In this document: positions 36,501-48,500 of the stretch, in pieces
Numbering within the stretch: the stretch's first letter is position 1
Layout of the letters: each line of letters begins with the position of its first letter
Source of the DNA: Lytechinus pictus
Lineage: Eukaryota > Echinodermata > Echinoidea > Temnopleuroida > Toxopneustidae
DNA length: 64,000 nt
Reading direction: 5' to 3'
Assembly: GCF_037042905.1 (NCBI RefSeq)
Contig: NC_087257.1
Coordinates: 29,720,001-29,784,000, forward strand
The notes under the pieces: model-generated
What the model saw: only the letters and a program-made list of their open reading frames with translations
Database searches by the model: none
Told to the model about the DNA's origin: nothing
Program-made: the position numbers and the translations under genes

Positions 36501-39500
36501 GCGCCTGGTATCCACTCTTCAATGGAAGTGGGCCCCCCGGGCGGCCTCTCGAGCTCTGGGCGGAATGAAATGTGGCTCTGGAAAGTCGTCCTAAATCGGA
36601 TATATCGCTGTTACCATAGTAGCAACCAGAATTTTGCACATGGTACGCAGATTGAAGTTTCCGTTTTAGATGCGAAACGAAAAAAAATCTCATGTCACAC
36701 AATTTGCATTGCAGGACAGAGCTTTACGACCATGACGACGGGCCCAAAAGTCTCTTCCAGAATCAAATACCGTTGTAAATAAGCGTTCTCGTTCTCGAAC
36801 AAAAGCTCGGGAACAATGTGATCTACACTGTAGAATGCTAAAGGCTGCATACTAATTAAAATGTGATCTACACTGTAGTGCTTAATCCTAACGAGGCCGG
36901 GCTTTTTTGGCTGTTCTGTGGCCAGGGGGTTGATTCAACCCCCCCCCCCCCCTGAGATCTCGGCTGCCGATCGCGCGAGCGCCGCAAAAATGTGCATGCT
37001 GGTAGTGTGCGATGTAATCTACAAGGCTGTATGGTAAAATTTTCCAAAACAATGAGATTTTATTTTATATGAATTAATTATGCTAATTTATGCATAAATC
37101 ATACTTTTTGCTCTAATTCACTAAATAAAGCTCCTAGAATGCTAATTTGTGGTAAGTATATTCTTTGTACCATTCTTAACAATCGCAATTGAAAAAAATT
37201 TCGGTCAGGAAATCAATTTCTGATGTATTTCTTTGTTTTTCAACCTTTTGTTTTTCTTTGTTTTTTTCACCAGATTTATTGCACAACCTTTTTGAAGCAT
37301 AATTATGCTAAAATCAATGGATTTCAGCTGTTTAAAGTAAAAATAATCATATCTTTATGAATAAGATGAGAAAACTCAATTTGCATTGACTTTGTACACA
37401 AAATCACGTTTTGGAACAATTTTTGGTCTGACATGCACTTACAAAATGTTGCGTAATTTCGGAACCGCGTACCCGGGCGTCGTAAATTTGGTCTCAAAAG
37501 ATGCGCGAGACTTAAAGTATATACTCTGCGAGTGGCGCGGTCAAAAAATTTCGCGCGGCGGAATGATCATAGAAAATGTTGAGGGGGGGTTGATTCAACC
37601 CCCCCCCCCCGGCCTGTTTAGGGTTAAGGCTGCATACTGATAATAATGTGATCTACAATGTAGAATGCTAAAGGCTGCATATTAATAATTGGGACCTTTC
37701 GCATTCCTCACGGACGCTAATATTAGGGTCACCTAACACAAAAGTTAACGCTTAATCATACACTTGATTTTTAAGATTGATTGTGCATTATAGTCAATAG
37801 AATCAAACGTAGAAAACTGCTCTACAATCAATGCTAAGCTTTGTGTTACAGGGGGGTTACAGGCCCTACAGATCTGCTTTTCGTGTGCAAAATCCTTTTC
37901 CGCGACACCCACCATACATGCATGTATATTACGACTGATGGCTGGAGATATTCGAAATGCAGGACCTAAAATAGATTATGACATGGATAAGAAAGTGGTT
38001 TTTCAAACAAATTGAGTACATATTGAGTGAGGAAAAACTTACTGAATGAAGGCTTTAGATATAGATCATTACAGTCCATCGAATCGATATTACATTTAAT
38101 GTGGATTATTGGTGGATCACTGGCAATTGATTTCATGGGTCAGATCAACCTCTTCAGCCGAAAATTTTGCACGCGTTGATATGTGCACAGCATATGCAAT
38201 ACGTTTGAACTCGTTTCTTTTGTTTCTTTGCTTCTTTTGTTTCTTTTGTTTACTCCTTCTACACAAACGATATGCCTCTCGCACACGATGTAATGGGCAT
38301 TATGTTTTACTTTCCCCAGAAATGGGGGATTAGATTCAAATTTCGGGGGGACCACTTCCATTGATGAGTGGATACCAGGCACGACCATGAGGTTTCGAAA
38401 AGTACCCTTAACAAGGGAAGCAATTCTTTTCCAGATTATGAAAATGCATCTCTTAACAAGTATTTGGCTCGTAAAACCCTACAAGTATTGGATATATATC
38501 CCTTTTTTTCAGCATTTTAAACATCGTTTTGACACCCTTATTACGTTACATAGGCCTATAAGTAACCTGCCCACTCTGTCCCCTTTAACGCGTGTTCGCT
38601 CCTGGTATCCACTAATCAATGGAAGTGGGCCCCCCGGGCGGCCTCTCGAGCTCTAGGAGGAGTCAAATGTGGCTTTGGAAAGTCGTCCTCAATCGGATAT
38701 ATCGCTGTTACCATAGTAGCAACCAGAATTTTGCACACGAAACGCATATTGAATGTTTCCGTCGCAGATGCGAAACGAAAAAAATAATCTCATGTCACAC
38801 AATTTGCATTGCAGGACAGAGTTTTGCGACCATGATGACGGGCCCAAAAAGTCTCTTCCAAAATCAACTACCATCGTAAATAAGCGTGCGCGTCCTCAAA
38901 CGAAAGGTCGAGAATAATGTGATCTACACTGTATAATGCTAAAGGCTGCATATTAATAATAATGTGATCTACACTGTAGAATGCTAAAGGCTGCATACTA
39001 AAAATAATGTAATCTACACTGTAGAGTGCTAAAGGCTGCATACTAATAATAATGTGTTCTACACTGTAGAATGCTATTAAATGCTGCTGATGCATATTGC
39101 TGCCAATTTGAAGAGCATAAGCTTACCCATGAGCTGCGGTGGTCCTGTCTGCCCGCAGTACATCATACAGATATAGATCCTTTAACAACCTCCTACTCTC
39201 ATCATCACCAGCAGATGCATCAGGTTGCTTGTGAAAATAGATGTATCCCTGGGCTAACTCATCAGAACCCTCACCAGAAAAGACAACAATGGTGTCTGTT
39301 TCTTTGCTGATGTAACGTGCTACCAGATACATGCCTGAAAGAAGAAAACACAAACCAATACAAATATTCAAATAGACGTCAATAAATTGATGACTGCACG
39401 TAGAAATTGGTAGAAAACCATGTTGAATTGACCCTAATGCTACAGTAACTTTTTGATGCAATAGTGCAATTCGCTGAATATCATGTGATCTGATTTGGAC

Positions 39501-42500
39501 CAATCAGATTACAGAACATTCATGGGAGTTGTATAACAAGAGATAGATAATACATATAGCATAAGAGATAGATAACACATATAGCATAATAGATAGATAA
39601 CACATATAGCATAAGAGATAGATAAACAAATAGCATAAGAGATAACACATATGTCATGAGAGAGATAACACAAATAGCATAAGAGATATATATATATAAA
39701 CACATATAACATAAGAGATAGATATTCACATATAGCATAAGAGATAGATAACATATATAGCATAAGAGATAGATAACACATATAGCATAAGAGATAGATA
39801 ACACATATAGCATAAGAGATAGATAACACAAATAGCATAAGAGGCAGATAACACAAATAGCATAAGAGATAAATAGCACAAATAGCATAAGATAGATAAC
39901 ACATAAAGCATAAGATTTATATATATACACTGTAACACACATAACATAAGAGATAGATAATACATACAGAAGATTTAAGTTTTGGTTGCTCATTCACTCA
40001 AAAATTAAATCCTTACAGCCTGGCTCATACCGTTGTGCTTTGGGCTTGCGTTCAGCTGTGGATGTACTCAACGTAAACAAACGCAGACTAACCCTAACAC
40101 AGCACAATGAAATGAGCTAATACAAGGTCAATACACAGAAAACCGCAAAGGTATTTCATACTAGCTCGGCAGCTTGAAAATTTGTAAACATCCGCAACCA
40201 AAAGCAACAAACATTCATAAAGGCAAAGACAATTGGTAATGAGCAAAAGCAGGCAAGGACGCACAAGGATGTGAGAGAACAGGCAACAGCAAGCAACATC
40301 AACATAGTTTTAGTGCTTCATATTACTTTTATTTTCTAAAGCAGCAACATGCAGCTTGAAACCCAAAGGTGTGAGCCTGGCTTAAGGAGAGATAAAAATG
40401 GCAAGATAATTATTCATCAAGATAACGGTATCATACCACTTAAAATTTTTCCCCAAAAAATAAACATATCCTTACCAACTGAAGCTCTGATGGTGGTGAT
40501 ATCATAACTCTCAATAGCTTTTATCACATGTTCAACTGCTTCAATACCTTCTTCAGGAGTGAATGATATCTCATGATGTTCACTGCCGATGTGAGTAGCA
40601 ACCTGAATGGAGTAAACATAAACTTGTTGAGTCAAAGGGCATTTCTATTAATGATAAAAACCTTCCATATAAGTCAAAGTAATTTATTAGACAAGATTAT
40701 GCAAAATACGTGTTATATACATGTATCTCTTCTAAGTCAAATATCTCCCACGTTGAATAGATTTCTATGGACCCAAGTGATTCAACTTAAACATGACTAA
40801 AGGACAAGTCTAACCCAATAAAAAGTAGATTTGAATAATAAAAGAAAAATCCAACAAGCAAAATTTCATCAAAATTGATGTAAAATAAAAGTTATGACAT
40901 TTTAAAATTTTGCTTAATTTCACGAAACGTACATCCTGGTCCGTATGCAAATGAGATTGATTACGTTATCCACTATTTATTTCATTGTATGAAATATTCT
41001 CCTCATTGTCAGTGAAACAACAATTTATTCCTCCCTGAAAATGTGAAATTAGCATTGTTTAATACTACCGGTATATTTTTTAAAAACTATATGTTTCAGT
41101 AAAATTGGACCTTATTGTCAAATATGTAAAAATTGAAGTATTGTATAAATCAAACAATAAAAATTAAAAGAAATATTGAGCGAGGGACATTATCAATTCT
41201 CTCATTTTGAATTTAACTGAATTGTGCATAATGCTGTTTTGTGAAAAATAAGTGAAACTTTAACACATCATAACTTTCTTATTTTACATCCGATTTCGAT
41301 GAAAATTTCAGCATGATACTAGTTTTTTTTTTCTCTCTATTAATTCAATCGACATTTTTCTGGGGTGGACTTGACCTTGGAGTTGTCTTAAAAGGAACAA
41401 AATCTTACAAAAGATCACTAGCAATGTGACAAACAACCAGCCTAAAGTAACCAAAACATGTTTGGTCAATAGGATATTAAGGATAGTTTACCTTTCTGGC
41501 TGCAACAACATCAGGACTGACCTCCATTACAATTGAGAGTTTGAAGAGGATATTAATGATAGTTTACCTTTCTGGCTGCAACAACATCAGGACTGACCTC
41601 CATTACAATTGAGAGTTTGAAGAGGATATTAATGATAGTTTACCTTTCTGGCTGCAACAACATCAGGACTGACCTCCATTACAATTGAGAGTTTGAAGAG
41701 GATATTAAGGATAGTTTACCTTTCTGGCTGCAACAACATCAGGGTCCCGTTTCTTAAAGGACTTGCAACTGTTGTAACTTTTCCATTATGGCAACAGGGC
41801 TCAGCAGCCAATCAAAATCAAGGTTACCATGGTAGTTGCCATAATGGCAAAGTTACAACAGTTGCAAGTCCTTTATGAAACGGGACCCTGGACTGCCCTC
41901 CATTACAATTGAGGGTTTGAAGAGGATATTAAGGATAGTTTACCTTTCTGGCTGCAACAATATCAGGACTGCCTTCCATTCCAATTGAGAATGTTTGAAG
42001 TGGATACTCCATTCCTGCTGCAACCATCTGCTTCATAACAAGGGATGATACTAAGCTAGAATCCAAACCACCTAATAATGAGATAAATATAAACTAGGTG
42101 AACATGTTTGGCACATTCTCCTTTGAGATAAGCTAGTCCTGAAAAGGACTACTTTGTTTAAATACTGTTCTATAAAAAGTTCTGCAAAAAATGTTTTGTC
42201 TTGGTGTTTCAAAAAATGTGTATGGTGTGCCCCTCAACGAGGGGCACATAAGCATATTGCTTTACGTCTCAACATCCAAGTAAATCCAAGTAAGTAAAAC
42301 AGGTTATAGCCGAATTAGATTAATTTCAAAATAACATACATCAGCTTCAACTAACAAGTGCGATGCATTATGCAAAGCCATATACGGTAGTAGAAGCAGT
42401 GCTGAACTATTAATGTTCAGGTAGGTTTAATCTGTATGACCTCTGTGACCTTTCACCTCATGACCCCAATACATTTCTACCATATAAATCATTAAATACA

Positions 42501-45500
42501 TATCTATAACATCACAAGTGGTTTATGGTTAATCATGTGTAAAGTCCTGGAGGGACCGAGATAAAGTGGATATTGGTAGAAGTGAAATGGAGAGGCAAAG
42601 TAGAGGTTAGAAAGAAGACTATCTTTATAAAGAATATGAGTGTAGTCCTTGAAAGGACTGTAAACAGCTTGAGTATTATGCACAATGAGAAGGCTGGTTG
42701 ACTTGGAAAGATGAGAGAGGCTTGAGAAGAGAGAAGCCTGGCTTTAGTCAGGTAATGGAGCTGTAGAGCATGAGCAGGAAAGAAATCTCAAAGTTTGGGG
42801 CAGGTTGACTGTCTGTCATCAGGGGAGCGTTTCATCAACATTTTTGTCCGACAAGTTTTCAGATCTGACAACTTTCTTTGATTCTGATTGGTCGAGAGGC
42901 ACTGTTGGTATGGCAACTGTTGGATAAAACGTCTGACAAATCCTTTCATGAAACTCTCTCCAGGCATGAAGATTTCTCTCATGCTCCTGCTCTACAGCTT
43001 CATTCACCAACTACAGCCAGACTTCTCTCATCTACTCAAGCCTCTCTTACCTCTCTAACTCGACCAGCTCCATTCACCAACTACAACCAGACTTCTCTCA
43101 TCTACTCAAACCTCTCTCACCTCTCTAACTCAACCAGCTCCATTCACCAACTACAGCCAGACTTCTCTCATCTACTCAAACCTCTCTCACCTCTCTATTC
43201 TCAACCAGCGCCATTCGCCAACTACAACCAGACTTCTCTCATCTACTCAAACCTCTCTCACCTCTCTAACTCAACCAGCTCCATTCACCAACTACAGCCA
43301 GACTTCTCTCATCTACTCAAACCTCTCTCACCTCTCTATTCTCAACCAGCGCCATTCGCCAACTACAACCAGACTTCTCTCATCTACTCAAGCCTCTCTT
43401 ACCTCTCTAACTCAACCAGACATCTAGTCAAGCCTCTCATCCTGCCTACAACTCAAGGTTTCCACTTCCGTCTCGTTCGCATTCCTTATAAGGACTAAAC
43501 TCAATTCAAGATAGTCTTCTTCCTAATTTTTATCTCAGTCCTTCCATGACTTTAGAGATGTATCGTAAACCACTTCTGTGATTGTTCATACCACCATGCA
43601 AACCTTCAAACATCATTTAAAAAGTCAACATATAATACAATTTTGAAGTTTGAATAGTGACACTTATTTTGTCAAGAAACATTTGAATTGGCTCTAATAT
43701 CATTTAAGCATGCTCATCTTCGAGCTGGAGTTTCTTAGATTTGTTATATTTATTCACAAGTATATTTACCTGACAACATGCATCCAATACGACGTGAACT
43801 CATCATTCGCTTTTTTACTGCTTCAGTGAATAAAGCACGGATGTTAGCATGGATGTCCTCATCTAATAAAAGATTTACATAAGATATTGTGAATACTAAT
43901 ATGATTTTGTATTGCATATTTTTAATTTCAATTAACTTTAAAATCTGCTTGCAAAAGAAATATACTTCTTTAAAGCGATAATGTCCCACATTAATCAATT
44001 AATTTTCATTCTTAATATTTGAGTTTTTATAAGATTTTGATGCTTCCAACACAATATGCTTAGATTTTGAAATACATTTCAACATTGCCATTGAATATAC
44101 ATCATTGTCTTATAATCTCTACCATACCTGAAAGTCTCACTTGGTCTACAAGTAGATTGTTCAATTCTCCACTTGGTTTAAACATCACTTGGTATGATAG
44201 TCACTTGGTTTAAACATCACTTGGTATGATAGTCACTTGGTGTAAACATCGCTTGGTATGATAGTCACTTGGTGTAAACATCGCTTGGTATGATAGTCAC
44301 TTGGTTTAAACATCGCTTGGTATGATAGTCACTTGCTTTAAACATCACTTGGTATGAGTCACTTGGTTTAAACATCGCTTGGTATGATAGTCACTTGGTT
44401 TAAACATCGCTTGGTATGATAGTCACTTGGTTTAAACATCACTTGGTATGATAGTCACTTGGTTTAAACATCACTTGGTATGATAGTCACTTGGTGTAAA
44501 CATCGCTTGGTATGATAGTCACTTGGTTTAAACATCGCTTGGTATGATAGTCACTTGGTTTAAACATCACTTGGTATGATAGTCACTTGGTTTAAACATC
44601 ACTTGGTATGATAGTCACTTGGTGTAAACATCGCTTGGTATGATAGTCACTTGGTTTAAACATCACTTGGTATGATAGTCACTTGGTACGATAGTCACTT
44701 GGTATGATAGTCACTTGGTTTAAACATCACTTGGGATGATAGTCACTTGGGCTCACTGTTATAATCTAATGACCGGATGGTCCATTCTCTACTGTCTTTT
44801 TCACAATGTGACATTCACAAATATTTGGTTCATTATCTGTTCATACAATCATAAAGACTAGTGGTGCTCTACCATGTGAAAAAACAGTATACCTAACTAG
44901 AATACACAAAGTGGTAAATGGGCTAAGCAATACTTGGACCAAATAGTTAGTAAAAGGAACTGGATATAGAAGAACTAGGATTAGTCTATGTGGGTTGAGA
45001 CCTAATACAAAGTAAACAAAGTGGATGTAGAAGAACTAGCAATATAATTACCTGATGGTTGAAGGCTGCCCTCTACTGATGCCCATTTTGGAGTTTCCTC
45101 AAAGGAATGGAATAGCTTGAGTTCTAATGGAGATACCTTACCACTAGGAAGGAGATTGAAGCTCTGGATATGGCCAGGAGGGAAGGGTCTGATTGTGACA
45201 TCACGGTCATCACAGCCATGTAATAAACCAAGGAGACCTTTGAAAAATAAAACAAAAAATGCTCAAAATGTGATTGTACCTCATTTTAATGTACCCTTGT
45301 AAGTTCTCTTGCATATTACATTAACATACCTTGCTTTAAATAGTTGCATTGGTGTACTGTCGGATTTCTTTAGCTATCATTTTAAGATTTCCGGTAAATA
45401 TATGTATGTGTTTATCCATTTTATGATAAGCTATAAACAATTTTGTTAATTGGTACATTCAAATTTCAAATTTTCCTTTTCATCTTGATTTTGAGCCATG

Positions 45501-48500
45501 AAGGGATAGAAATAGAATTGGTAGTGTTGTTCATTTGATTGAATTAATGTCTAATTTGTAAATCAATTTCTGTCAAAAATACATCCATACAAAACCTATT
45601 ACCCTTAGCCTCTGAGCTCAAAGCCATGAATCCATCCTCGTTGACAAGATAAAATATTGGTCTCACTCCATAGGTGTCACGGGCAAGATGTACCTAACAC
45701 AGAAATGAGATACGGTACAAAGAAAATAAACAACCAAAGAAATTAGTCTGTTTAACAGAATATATTATTAACCGTATCAGACATCTGAGCAGGGCAACTT
45801 TAATACATTGTTGCCTGCTTAAGACTGATAAAGTGGTTGGTCAATAAGTTTCCACTTGTTTAACCACAGAAAAATTTATTGCCCGCTATAAAGGAATGCG
45901 TGGACATGTAGTGGGCAATAAGGCAGAGAGCTAACATCCGCGTATTCTACACGTTTTTGTATGCGTCCTTGAATCGCGCAGTGCTATACGTCACAATGTT
46001 AATCGAATTGAGACAACCCTGGATACTGCGTCCTCATAATAATACCTGCCTTGGAACAATGTAATGTAACAAATTAATATCAATAAAACAGTGTTCAAAA
46101 GCTAATCTCAAATTCAGGGTTTCCAAGGCGATTTATCCAATGTACTACAATTACCATAGTTAAAAAGTATTGGTTAAATGGGCCAAGAAGTGGTAAAAAA
46201 GGATTTGTTGATAACAACAGAATGATATCAAACTAATAAGAACAGAATAATAAAGAGTACACCAAAATACATGTAGGTGCTGATTAAGAAATAAAAGAAG
46301 ATATGAAAAGAAAAATCAACGTCTAAAAAAAGTGATTAGAAAATAAACAATATGAAGGGCACTAATAAGAAACATACACTGTATAAAGTGCATCTCAAAA
46401 TATTAAGATTGATTTTACTTGTAGGCTCAAATGGAGATTTTTAAAAAGCCAATCAGCAATAGAGTGCCATATATAATCATGGGTTGTGTACATGTCTTTT
46501 GTGTGCATGAACACAAAACCGAAAAAGACATAACATCCAACTTGACTACATACATTGATTAAACATGTATACAATAATTTTTTTTTTAATGAGAATAAGT
46601 TTTCTAATAATGGACAATTCTCAAGACAATCTAAACTTTATAAATGTATGAGGTACATGAACAAATTTTGCTCTGTATTATAGTAATGTGAATGACATAA
46701 TTTGTCACGAGTGTGACAATCAACTGTTTGTTGAAGATTTGATATAATCATTTTGTCAAATGCTTTTATACCATCAACTGCAAAGAAGAATGTGGCATGA
46801 CATGATTGTTCTCATAACCAAGTTGATATCACATGTGAATCCATGCCAGGCGAGACAGATTTGTATCGTGAGAAGCGATGGAATGGAAACAATAATGAAA
46901 GCTCACTGTCACAGGGGGAGATCATGAAAATCACTGGACTATGAAGGACATTGTTCACTTCATAAGGGATACTATTATTATTACTTCTAATGGCAGCATA
47001 TGGAAGGGGATTGCTAATTCAAAGCAAAATTATGTTAATTGGTGTGAAAAGACGGTTCACCAAATCATTCGGACATGATTAACAATTAAACTGTAGTCAA
47101 TATATTACCCAAGCCCATTTTGTCCCTGGCAAGTCCCTGGTAGTTCAGACACCAACCCTTTTCGCGCTGATGTTGCAATCTTGCACACTTGTACAATTAA
47201 ATTCAACAATCATAATAATTAGTTTTCTCCCCTACCTTCATATTAGATAAGCTAATATAAGGTAATAGTTCTTGGATAACATCTAAAAATAATAATTTTC
47301 AATGGTGTAATATGGAAATCTTGAATTTAAGAAAATAACATGGAAACAATTGTCATTATTTTCCCCCAAAAAAATAATGTCAGCGTGCAAAGGTTTAAGT
47401 ATAAACATTAGTTGGATAAATATAGTATTATTTGATTGTAGACCTGTGTTTATAAGAGATTGTCAGCTTTAACAGTAGTTTTCAGCATTCCACAACATTT
47501 TCAACATTATAGGCCATTGTACTTCATTCTAAAACAACTCAATATTTGTTTCCAGACTGATCTTTATTTTGTACCATTATTATTTGATTGTAACATGCAT
47601 ATTTAATTTATTTTGAAAGTTGGGAATAGTTGTGGTAGTAAAAGTGAGTCGATCAATAGCAATATTGATTATTTACCTGTCTGTTGGCTGTATCAACAAT
47701 GCACATAGCAAAGACACCATCAGCCATTGAAGCTGCATACTCTATTCCTCCTCTGATATATAGATGTAGAAGAATCTCACCATCAACACTGCTTTGCATT
47801 GGGAAACCATACACCTCACTCAGCTGTCATTATCAAACAAAATATTGATTTGTAAATTCAAAACTAACAACACAATTAAAGGTCACAGGCAATAACAATC
47901 ATTGCGTACTTCATATACAGTTATGATAGTTCCACCATTATATTCTTTCTTCCCCTTGGAATTGGGGTGGAAGGTATTTGTCACAGATATTTAGTTTACT
48001 TTTTTTTCGTCCCCAACTTTCCAAGGCAAATGTATACAGAATTATGTCAATTTCCTTCCTTTGTCTATCTAGTTTTTTTTTTTTTTTTTGCTGAATAATA
48101 ATAATAATAACAATAATGATGATAAAATAATAAAATAATAATCAACATAATATATAAAAATAACAATAATAATAATGACAACAATAATATGTATCAAGGT
48201 CTACCATATGTTTGTACCATTAATTCAATTCATTGATAATATACACTTATCATACAAGTATGTAATATTTCCTCTTGCTTGTTCTACATTACAGTTCATC
48301 AATTGTGAACTTTTTCTGCCAGCCAGCCCAGCCTGCACCTGTGTTTTTCTTTTCCTATTTCTTTTTTGGCCATAGTGCATCTGAAAAAAGTAATTGTTTC
48401 CATATGTTGGTACTTAAGGCAGATAAAATGAAAAACACCCTCAAACTTATTCCTGTTTATGATTTACAACTTTGCATCATATATCTGTTGAAAAACACAT

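Larger units (their letters stand above)
35249..39085. repeat. 45-bp minisatellite in ASNS intron 8, broken by three insertions
   Basis: The unit contains AATGTGATCTACACTGTAGA, then TGCTAAAGGCTGCATACTA; its period is 45 bp (35281, 35326, 35371). Array blocks survive at 35249-35605, 36815-36881, 37628-37689 and 38913-39085, separated by two composite elements and one TTAA element. Long minus-strand frames arise because 45 is a multiple of three. Confidence 0.8.
42511..43581. mobile_element. Inverted-repeat element, one arm expanded to a minisatellite
   Basis: Outer ends match in reverse (ATCACAAGTGGTTTA at 42511; TAAACCACTTCTGTGAT near 43566), and inner parts also match (GAAGACTATCTT, CTGTAGAGCATGAGCAGG). 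The right arm carries 70/71-bp tandem copies (43007-43430), while the left arm has about one unit. A separate MITE is nested at 42822-42962. Confidence 0.6.

Noticed and set aside
38868..39095. Repetitive frame with a 15-residue period
   Set aside because: Produced by the 45-bp minisatellite, a multiple of three; not coding.
39509..39993. Overlapping minus-strand frames of 126-157 codons rich in Leu, Ile and Tyr
   Set aside because: They are translations of a 25-bp minisatellite poor in stop codons; all frames look alike.
42878..43498. 206-codon open frame on the + strand
   Set aside because: It runs through the 70/71-bp minisatellite and a MITE, changes frame between units and shows no domain.
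44180..44755. Regular direct repeats resembling a CRISPR array
   Set aside because: There are no unique spacers, the array is intronic in a eukaryotic gene, and there are no cas genes; it is a minisatellite.
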